Assembly (NCBI GenBank): GCA_035559535.1
Contig: DATMBG010000051.1
Location: 372,001 to 436,000, forward strand
Direction: 5' to 3'
Origin: Candidatus Limnocylindrales bacterium
Lineage (GTDB): Bacteria > Moduliflexota > Moduliflexia > Moduliflexales > JAUQPW01
Length of the DNA stretch: 64,000 bases
Below are positions 8,828 through 16,860 of the stretch, in pieces. Position 1 is the stretch's first letter. The number at the start of each line of letters is the position of its first letter. The notes below the pieces were generated by a model that was not told the origin of the DNA, did no database searches, and saw only the letters and a list, made by a program, of their open reading frames with translations. A program made the translations under genes and the position numbers.

Positions 8828-8873
8828 CCCATTTCACCCCTCTTTCCTGAAGTTTCAGGAAAGGGGAAGTGGG
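8828..8873. repeat. Imperfect palindrome with CCTGAAG-CTTCAGG-type centre
   Basis: CCCATTTCACCCCTCTTTCC runs into the TGAA-GT-TTCA centre and then GGAAAGGGGAAGTGGG. The arms of about 20 bp pair almost throughout. The 11213-11274 element has the same centre and the same CCCCTCT/AGGGG arms. It lies between msrP and msrQ, where it could trim or stabilise the mRNA. Confidence 0.6.
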
Positions 8874-9072
8874 CTTTCTGAGGCAGGTCTGAGGTAGGTG
8901 TTTTATGGGAGTGCTCATTGGTAAGCGTTCCCATCTTATCTCCTTCCCGTTTCCCGGGGGAGGGAACTTCGGAGTAAAGCCCCCCTTCCCCTATTACAGG
9001 AAGGAAGAGTCAGGGAAAGAGGCTTATTTATAAGCACTCTCCAGGGGAAGGTAAGCAAGAGGGGGAAAGCCC

Positions 9073-9789
9073 ATGAAAATTAAGGTAACAGGGTACTACA
9101 GACAATGGATGAGGGAGAAAGGACTAATGACCCGGAATCGGTGGATACAGTATGTGGTGAAGCCTATGGTCTTTGCTGCTTGCCTGATTCCTTTGGTTAT
9201 ATTGATCATCAAGGCCCTGACCGGTCATCTTGGTGCTAACCCTATTGAAGCAACTACCCGAAGTATGGGAGATTGGGCCTTGAGATTCTTATTAATCACC
9301 CTGGCCGTGACCCCGCTGAAGCATCTTTTAAAGTGGGACTGGCTGATTCGATTTCGGCGTATGCTGGGGTTATTCGCTTTTTTCTACGCCTGCCTGCATT
9401 TCTTGAGCTATGCAGGACTCGATCAGTTCTTTGCCCTGGATGAAATTACCAAAGATGTGATTAAGCGCCCTTTCATTACCGTGGGTTTTACCAGTTTTCT
9501 CCTCCTGATCCCCCTGGCCGTTACCTCCACCAATAAAATGATCAAACGCCTTGGAAAGCGATGGCAATCCCTCCACCGATTGATTTATCTCATCGGTATG
9601 GGTGGGGTGATCCACTATTTCCAGTTGGTTAAAGCAGATACGCGAAATCCTACAATTTACGCCATTATACTGGCGATACTTTTGAGTTATCGTTTATGGG
9701 CGAAGTGGATTCAGAATAAAGGAGCAGGATATAGATATGACCGGCTAAAAATTGGCAACCTGCCAAGATCCTCGTCTAAACAACCCTAA
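9073..9789 (+). CDS. msrQ: MsrQ (YedZ) haem-binding membrane subunit of the MsrPQ system
   Basis: Inner-membrane b-type cytochrome that passes electrons from the respiratory chain or a flavin reductase to periplasmic MsrP. The 238-aa protein carries a ferric-reductase-like transmembrane domain with about six hydrophobic segments, starting near residue 29 (VKPMVFAACLIPLVILIIKA). Candidate haem histidines are in FYACLHFLSYAGLD, WQSLHRLIYLI and GGVIHYFQLVKAD. Blocks such as GDWALRFLLITLAVTPLK are typical of YedZ. The start has GAGGGGG upstream; Met17 or Met20 are possible alternatives. Pairs functionally with msrP upstream. Confidence 0.93.
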   Translation: MKIKVTGYYRQWMREKGLMTRNRWIQYVVKPMVFAACLIPLVILIIKALTGHLGANPIEATTRSMGDWALRFLLITLAVTPLKHLLKWDWLIRFRRMLGLFAFFYACLHFLSYAGLDQFFALDEITKDVIKRPFITVGFTSFLLLIPLAVTSTNKMIKRLGKRWQSLHRLIYLIGMGGVIHYFQLVKADTRNPTIYAIILAILLSYRLWAKWIQNKGAGYRYDRLKIGNLPRSSSKQP

Positions 9790-10505
9790 ACCCCACCATG
9801 GCATGCTTTAGAGACTCCAAAGAGATAAAAAAGGAGAGACAAAATTCGTCACTTTTCCTTGTCATAACATCTATCTAAGTTCTTACCTTTTCAAACCGGA
9901 TACCCTTTCACCGGAAAATATTACCTAAAGAAAATAACAGTAATTTAAAGGCTTAAGCCCTATAGAAGCAGTCTATTTATAACTATGACATTCTAAACTT
10001 CTCCGCGCCCCGTAAGAACTCCCCGTCTGATACTTTGTTTACTTAGTTTTGTGTAACTTTTAAACCGCTCCTCCCCCCCTAGCCCCCCAGTTCCCCCTCT
10101 GTAGGAGCGGGAGGCCTCCCGCCCCTACTGGGGGACAGGGGGTGAGGGGAGAGGGGGTTGGGGTGAGGGCCACTTAAATGTTAAACAAAACTAAGTAAAC
10201 AATGTACTCATACATTGCAGTGTTCTAATACTAAATAAATAGGTCACATAACCTGCAGGGCGATCCCCCAGGATCACCCTTTAACAGGGCGGCTTTCCGG
10301 AGTTGTTCCTGGCGGTCATACCGGATTTTAACAGGAATAGGAATTAGCATATATATTGCATGCCCCTTTTATCAAGGATATCCATTTTCCCGAGGAACGA
10401 TATAAAAGGTAAATAACTCCTGGTTTCTTGCAAGAACACCTTAAAACTTAGGATCATCTCGACAGGTTATTCGATCTGTTACGCCGAAGAAAGGAGTCCG
10501 TACTT
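9790..10505. other. Long intergenic region with a MITE-like element
   Basis: 716 bp with no supported gene. The middle is occupied by the terminal-inverted-repeat element at 10033-10203. At 10257-10300, GCAGGGCGATCCCCC and CCTTTAACAGGGCGGC resemble a damaged copy of the CCTGTTAAACAGG family. The last 100 bp is the leader of the pseudopilin gene. Confidence 0.5.
10033..10203. repeat. MITE-like element with ~28-bp terminal inverted repeats, copy 2
   Basis: The left end reads TTGTTTACTTAGTTTTGTGT and the right end, in reverse complement, reads TTGTTTACTTAGTTTTGTTT. The first 18 bases are identical and pairing continues for about 28 bp. Inside, C-rich and G-rich halves are themselves inverted around a nested palindrome at 10101-10128 (GTAGGAGCGGGAGG/CCTCCCGCCCCTAC). 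The whole 171 bp is therefore close to one large palindrome. No open reading frame or target-site duplication could be identified with confidence. Confidence 0.7.
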
Positions 10506-10985
10506 ATGAGGCCAGTTCAGCTTAAAAAGAACCAGTTGGGTTTTACTCTAATTGAATTACTGGTGGTAGTCACCATTATCGGTATTATTGCAACTATAGC
10601 CGTTCCGAATTTATTAAATGCCACTCAAAGGGCTCGACAACGTAGAACCATGGGAGACATGAAAACCATCGCCAATGCCATAGCCCAGTATCTTCAAGAT
10701 AACAGTATTGTACCTCTGGGAGGTTCGATAGGAACTACTGTTACAACTCCAAATACCAGTCTTAACAACGTATTAATTCCCACTTATATAACGGCTATTC
10801 CAGACCGGGATGGCTGGGGTAATCCTTTTCGTTATATTGTATCGGCCAGAGATTCTTATACCCTTGAAAGTAGAGGGCGAGACGGGATTAATAACGTTAA
10901 CGCAACAAGGAATGACCAAAATTGGGATCATGACCTCATGCTGAGTAATGGAATATTTATTGCCTCCCCGGACTCCGGTACCTAA
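10506..10985 (+). CDS. Type IV pilin / GspG-like pseudopilin
   Basis: A secreted fibre subunit processed by prepilin peptidase. The N-terminus has the class III signal LGFTLIELLVVVTIIGIIAT; cleavage is expected after Gly12, leaving Phe13, with the conserved Glu at mature position 5 (residue 17) and a hydrophobic assembly helix. The C-terminal head carries PDRDGWGNPFRY and SRGRDGINN, a pattern typical of type II secretion major pseudopilins. At 159 aa it is of normal length. No secretion or pilus genes lie alongside, so it is an orphan here and probably assembled by a system encoded elsewhere. Confidence 0.87.
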   Translation: MRPVQLKKNQLGFTLIELLVVVTIIGIIATIAVPNLLNATQRARQRRTMGDMKTIANAIAQYLQDNSIVPLGGSIGTTVTTPNTSLNNVLIPTYITAIPDRDGWGNPFRYIVSARDSYTLESRGRDGINNVNATRNDQNWDHDLMLSNGIFIASPDSGT

Positions 10986-11112
10986 CCCATCGAAGGAAAA
11001 AGCAAACAGGCAAGCATGGATCTTTTTTACTTAGAGGGGGTACTTTATTTCGTTCCCAGGCTCTGCTTCAACGGTATTAAGTTAAGAGCAGGTAATAAGG
11101 TGGAAGGTTTTT

Positions 11113-11160
11113 TAGCTCCTTAGGGAGCATCCTGTTAAACAGGACGCTCTGAAGGGGCTT
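11113..11160. repeat. CCTGTTaAACAGG-centred palindrome, copy 1
   Basis: TAGCTCCTTAGGGAGCATCC leads to the TGTTAAACA centre, and AGGACGCTCTGAAGGGGCTT returns. The arms pair over about 22 bp with few mismatches. It lies 128 bp after the pseudopilin stop. The same centre and flanks recur at 20828-20870. Confidence 0.6.
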
Positions 11161-11212
11161 TAAGGCTATTTAGAATTTTGTAGCTATTAACAGGCCATTC
11201 CTGGCACCTATG

Positions 11213-11274
11213 TCCCTCACTCCCCTTCCCCCCTCTCCTGAAGCTTCAGGAGGGGGAGGAAGGGGAGTGAGGGA
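11213..11274. repeat. Near-perfect 62-bp palindrome, CCTGAAGCTTCAGG centre
   Basis: TCCCTCACTCCCCTTCC on the left matches GGAAGGGGAGTGAGGGA on the right, and the centre CTCCTGAAGCTTCAGGAG is perfect. It is related to 8828-8873 by its centre and to the MITE-like elements by its CCCTCAC/GTGAGGG ends. Confidence 0.65.
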
Positions 11275-11311
11275 AGGTAACCTGCGATTCGATGTTTCTC
11301 ACCGGATAGAG

Positions 11312-11488
11312 TTACCTTCCATTCTGTTCCATCAATTTAGCCACCAGCCCTGTCCAACCCGTCTGATGACTGGCTCCAATGCCTGCACCGTTATCTCCGT
11401 GAAAGTATTCATAAAACAAAACAAGATCCTGCCAGTATGGATCTTTTTGGAATTTTTCTGTACCTCCCTAAACAGGTCGGCGACCCTC
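11312..11488 (-). pseudogene. Fossil C-terminus of a GH63-like glucosidase
   Basis: The minus-strand frame ends with [20 protein letters not shown] followed by [14 protein letters not shown] and a TAA. Upstream it reads EGRRPV, a TAG (11468-11470) and [17 protein letters not shown]. This closely matches the C-terminal tail I recall for bacterial GH63/MGH1-like glucosidases, where the stop position holds Tyr (PVYGGTEKF). Only about 58 residues of an enzyme normally over 800 aa long survive, beside the ABC permease gene. The rest has been deleted. Family assignment is from memory of the consensus; the stop is seen directly. Confidence 0.6.
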
Positions 11489-11513
11489 AGGACCTCTGGC
11501 CGGAGTTATCGTT

Positions 11514-12734
11514 TTAATGTTTAACAAATGGAACCCCCTCCGCAGCCGGTGGGGTAGCACGTCCAATAAGACCTGCCAATACGATCATGGTTACCAGATA
11601 GGGAATCATACTGAGGAACTGATAGGGAACCTGGACGCCGGAGATTTGTAGCTTGATCTGAAGGGCATCAGCAAATCCAAATAGAAGGGCGCCCCCAAAG
11701 GCCCCCCCTGGATTCCATTTTCCAAAGATCATAGCTGCCAGGGCGATAAATCCTTTGCCTTCGGTCATCATATCATCAAAGTTACCCACCGTTTCCAGCG
11801 AGAACCAGGCCCCTCCAAGCCCTGCGAGGAAACCACCCACTATGACATTGATATATCGTATTTTGAAAACAGAGACTCCCAATGTATCGGCCGCCTGGGG
11901 ATGCTCACCCACCGCACGGGTTCGTAACCCCCAACGGGTATAGAAGATAAGAACATGCAAGGTAGGAACCAGGATTAATAAGGCATATACCATGGGTTGA
12001 TTACGGAAGAAGACTTGACCGATGAGAGGCAGGTCCGAGAGAACAGGAATCTGCCAGGCCGGAAAAACCGGGGGAGCTGGTAAAGGGCTATCCACAATAA
12101 AAGCCTTGCGAATAAATCCGGTAATTCCAATGGCCAGAATATTAAGGATCATCCCGCTGATAATTTGGTTTACTAAAAATCGAATGGAGAGTACGGCATG
12201 GAGGGCAGCCGTAAGGCCACCGGATAGGACGGCAATAATCAATCCCAACCAAATGTTTTGTGTATAAAGAGCTGCCACAAATCCTGTACATGCTGCAGTG
12301 AGCATCATCCCCTCAATAGCCACGTTTATCACTCCGGAGCGTTCGCAAAGGATACCTGCCAGAGCACCTAAACCGATCGGTGTGGCTAACCGCAAACTTT
12401 GTGCAAGCATCCCGATTACATCGATCTGTCGTCCCGCACCGGCCCAGATAAGTACAATAAACACCATGAGGAATGGTGCGATTCTCCGGGGCAGGAGCTG
12501 AAAAACCCTCCCTAATCTTTTCTCCAGCCGGAAGGAAAATGGGAGTGGGGCATACAAAATCCCCAGGATAATAGAAATCATTCCACACATCAGAAAGGTA
12601 AATTGGGTGGGGAGTTTTAGGGTTCCCAGGGTAGAGAAGCGCAAAGAGGAGGTCATATGGGGTGCCATAGCTGAAGCACTCCATAAGAGAAACACACCGA
12701 AGAGTAAATAAAACAGGCCCAAGTTAGAAAGCAA
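11514..12734 (-). CDS. ABC transporter permease 2 (nucleoside/BMP type, YufQ-like)
   Basis: Inner-membrane channel subunit of an importer of the nucleoside/simple-sugar class (BPD_transp_2). It has 406 aa with about ten hydrophobic segments. The conserved core GIGALAG-like LATPIGLGALAGILCERSG at about residue 136 and the NVAIEGMML block are diagnostic of YufQ/NupC-type permeases. An N-terminal extension of about 90 residues has extra membrane helices. The start is a TTG with no clear ribosome binding site, 11 bp after the stop of the preceding permease, suggesting translational coupling. Fourth and last gene of the BMP transporter cluster. Confidence 0.88.
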   Translation of the reverse strand: MLSNLGLFYLLFGVFLLWSASAMAPHMTSSLRFSTLGTLKLPTQFTFLMCGMISIILGILYAPLPFSFRLEKRLGRVFQLLPRRIAPFLMVFIVLIWAGAGRQIDVIGMLAQSLRLATPIGLGALAGILCERSGVINVAIEGMMLTAACTGFVAALYTQNIWLGLIIAVLSGGLTAALHAVLSIRFLVNQIISGMILNILAIGITGFIRKAFIVDSPLPAPPVFPAWQIPVLSDLPLIGQVFFRNQPMVYALLILVPTLHVLIFYTRWGLRTRAVGEHPQAADTLGVSVFKIRYINVIVGGFLAGLGGAWFSLETVGNFDDMMTEGKGFIALAAMIFGKWNPGGAFGGALLFGFADALQIKLQISGVQVPYQFLSMIPYLVTMIVLAGLIGRATPPAAEGVPFVKH

Positions 12735-12745
12735 AAATCAAATTG

Positions 12746-13789
12746 TCAGTTGATTCGATATATCCAGCGCACAATTTGATTTGCTGCAATAAACATAATG
12801 ACCAGAGCTTGTATTATACTGATCAGATCAATGGAGATTCCGGTTCGAACCTGCATCAGACCGGCCCCATTCCGGAGACCACCCCAAAGAAAGGCCGAAG
12901 GTATAATACCTATAGGGTTCGATTTGGCCAATAAAGCGACTGCGATGGCATCAAACCCATAGCCGGCAGAAAAAGCTGCCGGTAGGGTATGATTCAGCCC
13001 CAATACTTCCCCTACCCCGGCCAATCCGGCCATGGCCCCGGCCATGGCCATGGCCAGAACTATATTACCGCCTACATTCATCCCGGCATATCTGGCCGCG
13101 CCGGGATTGGCTCCGACCGTGCGAATCTCAAAACCCAGGGTCGTCTTGAATAATAACCAGTGGGTAAAAACAACAGCTGCCAGTGCCAGGAGAAAACCGG
13201 CATGCAATCGATAATCGGGTCCAAAAATTCTCGGTAGCTGGGCTGTCGGAAGAATGTAAGGCGTACGATCCATGCTGGCCGCAGGATCACGAAAGACATT
13301 TTTTACCAAATAATCCACCAGTTTGAGGGCAATATAATTCATCATGATGGTATTGATTACCTCATGGGCACCTAATTTGGCTTTAAGGAGACCCGGAATG
13401 GAACCCCAAACACCCCCACTTATAGCTCCAACAACCAGAGCTAAGGGTAAATGAAGCCAGGCAGGTAATCCCTGTACGGCATAACCCACAATCACGGAGG
13501 CCAGGGCTCCCATATAAAACTGCCCTTCCGCGCCGATATTAAACAAACCCCCTTGAAATCCTATGGCAACCGCAAGGCCTGTTAACAGGTAAGGAGTCGC
13601 AGCAACACACGTCTCGATAAGCGCACGCCGTGATCCAATCATTCCCTCAAACAAACCCCGATAGGCTTCAAGAAAGTTGACTCCACTTATTTCGATCAGG
13701 ACGGCACCCAGGATTAATGCCGTACATACGGCCAGGATAGGGATGAGGATTTCTCTAAAGATCGGTACCATCTGCCTTCTACTTTTCAT
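12746..13789 (-). CDS. ABC transporter permease 1 (nucleoside/BMP type, YufP-like)
   Basis: Partner permease of the same importer, 347 aa with eight to nine membrane segments. The conserved blocks TPYLLTGLAVAIGFQGGLFN and IGAEGQFYMGAL place it in the YufP branch of BPD_transp_2. It starts 4 bp after the ATPase stop and ends 11 bp before the second permease, so the three genes form a tight operon. The ligand is set mainly by the BMP receptor at 15624-16628. Confidence 0.9.
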   Translation of the reverse strand: MKSRRQMVPIFREILIPILAVCTALILGAVLIEISGVNFLEAYRGLFEGMIGSRRALIETCVAATPYLLTGLAVAIGFQGGLFNIGAEGQFYMGALASVIVGYAVQGLPAWLHLPLALVVGAISGGVWGSIPGLLKAKLGAHEVINTIMMNYIALKLVDYLVKNVFRDPAASMDRTPYILPTAQLPRIFGPDYRLHAGFLLALAAVVFTHWLLFKTTLGFEIRTVGANPGAARYAGMNVGGNIVLAMAMAGAMAGLAGVGEVLGLNHTLPAAFSAGYGFDAIAVALLAKSNPIGIIPSAFLWGGLRNGAGLMQVRTGISIDLISIIQALVIMFIAANQIVRWIYRIN

Positions 13790-13793
13790 TTAT

Positions 13794-15374
13794 TTATTTT
13801 ATTCCAGCCATCCACAACCCTAAAACTTCTCGGGATGCCTCTTTCGCATCCACGGTAGCAAGGATATGACCTCGATACATTACGGCAATTCGATCCGAGA
13901 GGGATAAAATCTCATCCAAATCTACAGAAACCAGAAGGACCGCGCATCCTTGATCCCGCTTCCGTAGGATCTGCTTGTGAATAAATTCTATAGATCCAAC
14001 ATCCAGGCCGCGGGTAGGCTGGGCGGCAATCAGTAGGATAATCGATCGAGAGAATTCCCGGGCAACAACCATTTTCTGTTGATTACCGCCGGACAGATTC
14101 CCGGCTCTAATGAAAATGCTAGGGGTCCGAATATCAAACTCCGTAACCAGACGCATTGCATGTTCTTCAATAGCCGCCTGGTTCCTTACAATCCCTCGTG
14201 CAAAAGGTTTTTGGTAATAGATATTGAGAACCAGGTTATCGGTCAGGGGGTAGCTATCCACCATGCCATAGGTATGGCGATCTTCGGGAATATGGGCCAC
14301 ACCTTGTTCCAGGATTTTCCTCGGACCCGAATAGCCGGAGTGAATAAAGGGGGTCATATCAACTCCGTTTATGTGGATACTACCGGCGATTGTTTTTCGC
14401 AAACCGGTCAAGGCTTCAACTAACTCCGTCTGTCCATTACCTTGTACTCCAGCGATCCCCAGAATTTCGCCTGGATAAATATCCAGGGATACTCCTTTCA
14501 CAGCGACAGAACCACGATCATCTGTCACCTGCAAATCCTGAACATGCAAGACAGGTTTTCGGTCGGATACTTCCCTCTGAAACTCCAGGGGTTTTTTCTC
14601 TACGGCCAGAATAACCTCACGTCCCACCATCATGGAAGCCAGTTGGGTTTCCGTAGTTTCCTTAGAGGTTGTCGTTCCCACCACCCGCCCATTGCGTAAG
14701 ACGGTGATACGATGGGCCACATGGAAGACTTCCCTTAGTTTATGGGTAATAAAGATGATGGATTTGCCTTGCCGGGCCAGTGAACTTAGGGTACGGAATA
14801 AATTTTCAGATTCTTCTGGAGTCAGTACCGCCGTGGGCTCATCCAAAATCAGAATGTCCGCCCAAATCGAGCTTTTGGACTTAGATTCTCCGTTGGATTG
14901 TCGATAAAGGGCCTTAAGGATTTCCACTCGCTGACGAATACCTACGGGTAGATCCTGGATAAGAGCTTGAGGATCAACTTCCAGATGGTATTGCTCGGAT
15001 AACTCCCGAATTCGATCTGCCGCCTGCTTCAAATCCAGAAACAAGCCTCCCCGCGTTACTTCATTTCCGAGAATTATATTTTCGGTAACGGTCATAACCG
15101 GTACCAGCATGAAGTGCTGGTGGACCATTCCGATACCATGGGCAATAGCATCCTTGGGACTCGTCAAATGGACTTTGGTTCCATTCAAGAAAATCTGACC
15201 CTCATCCGGCCTGTAGAGGCCATACAGGATATTCATCAAGGTTGTCTTACCGGAGCCGTTTTCACCCAAGAGGGCATGAATCTCTCCCTTCTCCAATCGG
15301 AAATCCACATGATCATTAGCCACCACCCCGGGGAATCGCTTTGTGATTCCCCGCATTTCCAATACCAAAGTCAC
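13794..15374 (-). CDS. ABC transporter ATPase with two nucleotide-binding domains (YufO/NupA-like)
   Basis: Cytoplasmic motor of the BMP-type importer, with two fused ABC domains in 526 aa. Domain 1 has Walker A GENGSGKTT near residue 37 and Walker B ILILDEPTAVL. Domain 2 has a degenerate Walker A, GVQGNGQTE, a clear signature LSGGNQQK, and the family's unusual Walker B LLIAAQPTRGLDVG. This asymmetry is normal for the nucleoside branch. The start is a GTG at 15374. A 249-bp gap, holding a fossil membrane-protein tail, separates it from the receptor gene upstream. Confidence 0.93.
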   Translation of the reverse strand: MTLVLEMRGITKRFPGVVANDHVDFRLEKGEIHALLGENGSGKTTLMNILYGLYRPDEGQIFLNGTKVHLTSPKDAIAHGIGMVHQHFMLVPVMTVTENIILGNEVTRGGLFLDLKQAADRIRELSEQYHLEVDPQALIQDLPVGIRQRVEILKALYRQSNGESKSKSSIWADILILDEPTAVLTPEESENLFRTLSSLARQGKSIIFITHKLREVFHVAHRITVLRNGRVVGTTTSKETTETQLASMMVGREVILAVEKKPLEFQREVSDRKPVLHVQDLQVTDDRGSVAVKGVSLDIYPGEILGIAGVQGNGQTELVEALTGLRKTIAGSIHINGVDMTPFIHSGYSGPRKILEQGVAHIPEDRHTYGMVDSYPLTDNLVLNIYYQKPFARGIVRNQAAIEEHAMRLVTEFDIRTPSIFIRAGNLSGGNQQKMVVAREFSRSIILLIAAQPTRGLDVGSIEFIHKQILRKRDQGCAVLLVSVDLDEILSLSDRIAVMYRGHILATVDAKEASREVLGLWMAGIK

Positions 15375-15380
15375 TAAAGC

Positions 15381-15563
15381 CTATACCTTTTCAAGTTGAA
15401 AATGGTCCTTTTGGAGGGTTATGGCCAGCAACCCCAGGAGCGAAGCGATCTGTTGAAGCCAGAAGATAGCTTCGGTTCCCATCACTCCCTGTAAGGACAG
15501 TTCCGGTATCCCAAGATCAACTGGAAAAGGTATGAGAAGGTAAAAGGCCGAAGTAAAAACACT
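15381..15563 (-). pseudogene. Coding-like remnant (60 codons, membrane-protein tail)
   Basis: Between the BMP receptor and the ATPase, one minus-strand frame is open for 60 codons. It reads SVFTSAFYLLIPFPVDLGIP, then ELSLQGVMGTEAIFWLQQIA and SLLGLLAITLQKDHFQLEKV. The hydrophobic blocks and helix ending look like the C-terminus of an integral membrane protein. The frame lacks a credible upstream start. A 33-residue peptide could begin at the internal ATG, which has AGGGAG close upstream. It is best read as a truncated gene or a very small membrane protein. The family is unknown. Confidence 0.35.
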
Positions 15564-15623
15564 TTAATTTTTTCAGATCCTATTCCCGGTTTTTGTCTTG
15601 TGCCTTTCCCTCCTCGCCTTTTT

Positions 15624-16628
15624 CTAGACCCCTGTTTTAATCTTCCCCGCCTTTAACCCATCGGCAATTTCTCTGAGTCTGGCTTTTACCGTATCGGGAA
15701 CGGCCGTCTCGGTTTCATGGAAGGGAGCCAATCCAATACCATCATTACCGGCATTGAATAGAGCCGTTCCTCCCTTAAAAGAGCCGTCAACAGCCGCTTT
15801 CACGGCACCATATACAGCATTGTCCACACGCTTCATGGCACTGGACAGTAATTTTTTAGCCCCGGGAGCTTCCCCTTTTTTGAAGGTGGTCATATACTCA
15901 TCCTGATCCACGCCAATGACCCATACCCCTGCCTGGGCAGCACCCAGAATCGCCCCAGAGCCAGTTGTACCACCCCCACCGAAGATCACATCTGCACCTT
16001 CGTCGATCTGGGAAAGCGCAGCAGATTTACCCCGTGCCGGATCGGTAAAACTATCAATATAAACGGCCAGTACTTTACAGTCCGGGCAGACGTACTTTAC
16101 CCCGGCTTCGTAACCTTTTCTAAATCGAACTACCGGCGGAATCTCCATTCCGAGGACGGCTCCCACAATTTTACTCTTGGTCATAAGACCTGCCAGCGAA
16201 CCAGCCAGGAAGCCTGCTTGATCTTCTGCAAAGATAAGACCCAGAATATTAGGAACCGATGGGTCGTAGGCAAAATCTACAATGGCAAACTTCACATTGG
16301 GATATTTCTGGGCCATTTTCTTGGTCGCATCCCCAACCAGAAAACCCACCGTGATAATCATCTCATACCCTTCGGATATAAGCTGTTCAATGTTTTTTTC
16401 ATAATCTGTAGGCTGGCGTGTTTCAATAAAAGCGCTTTTAAGACCAAACTCTTGAACGGCCCGCATCATGCCTTTATAGGCGGATTCATTGAAAGTACCA
16501 TCATTTATCTTGCCTACATCGGTCACCAAACCCACTTTCGTTATATTGGCCGCAGAGACCTGTGATATACCCTGTCCCAGTAAAAGGATTAAGCCCAGTC
16601 CTACTAACTTAAGTAATTTTTTTCCCAT
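15624..16628 (-). CDS. BMP family (Med/BmpA) nucleoside-type substrate-binding lipoprotein-like receptor
   Basis: Extracytoplasmic receptor of the ABC importer encoded downstream. A Sec signal MGKKLLKLVGLGLILLLG lies at residues 1-18, ending near QVSA, with no lipobox Cys evident. The mature part has KVGLVTDVGKINDGTFNESA, the hallmark opening of BMP proteins that bind purine or pyrimidine nucleosides, and IFGGGGTTGSGAILGA and WVIGVDQDEY further on. The start at 16628 has AAAGGAG upstream; an earlier ATG at 16676 is in frame but would bury the signal. The queuosine-salvage gene lies 232 bp upstream on the same strand. Confidence 0.92.
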   Translation of the reverse strand: MGKKLLKLVGLGLILLLGQGISQVSAANITKVGLVTDVGKINDGTFNESAYKGMMRAVQEFGLKSAFIETRQPTDYEKNIEQLISEGYEMIITVGFLVGDATKKMAQKYPNVKFAIVDFAYDPSVPNILGLIFAEDQAGFLAGSLAGLMTKSKIVGAVLGMEIPPVVRFRKGYEAGVKYVCPDCKVLAVYIDSFTDPARGKSAALSQIDEGADVIFGGGGTTGSGAILGAAQAGVWVIGVDQDEYMTTFKKGEAPGAKKLLSSAMKRVDNAVYGAVKAAVDGSFKGGTALFNAGNDGIGLAPFHETETAVPDTVKARLREIADGLKAGKIKTGV

Positions 16629-16702
16629 CTTCGTTTCTCCTTTCTTACTATACTTTTGCATTTTCTCGTAAGCCATGGATTTTATTTATCCACGAAAGAC
16701 TA

Positions 16703-16795
16703 TGAGAGTACTGAAGTGTGGAAGTGAGGGGGGGGGTATAGGGAGATTTACCCTTATACCCCATACCCCCCACAACTCCTATACTCCCATACTCT
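16703..16795. repeat. Imperfect palindrome, GGGGTATAGGG/CCCCATACCCC arms
   Basis: GAGAGTACTGAAGTGTGG and GGGGGGGTATAGGGAG pair loosely with CCCCATACCCCCC and CTATACTCCCATACTC. It fills the gap between the Qng1 gene and the BMP receptor and could attenuate read-through. Confidence 0.4.
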
Positions 16796-16860
16796 TTGTG
16801 GTCCTCCCTGGAGGCATATTTAAAAACGGCAAAAGTATAGGATCTGTTAAAATAGGTTTT

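Noticed and set aside
11210..11524. Plus-strand frame of about 104 codons
   Set aside because: Its first part runs through a 62-bp palindrome and its remainder is the antisense of the GH63-like fossil, which gives a recognisable protein on the minus strand.
13794..15374. Broken second ATPase domain in the BMP transporter
   Set aside because: The degenerate Walker A and AAQPTRGLD Walker B are normal for this family, so the gene is intact.
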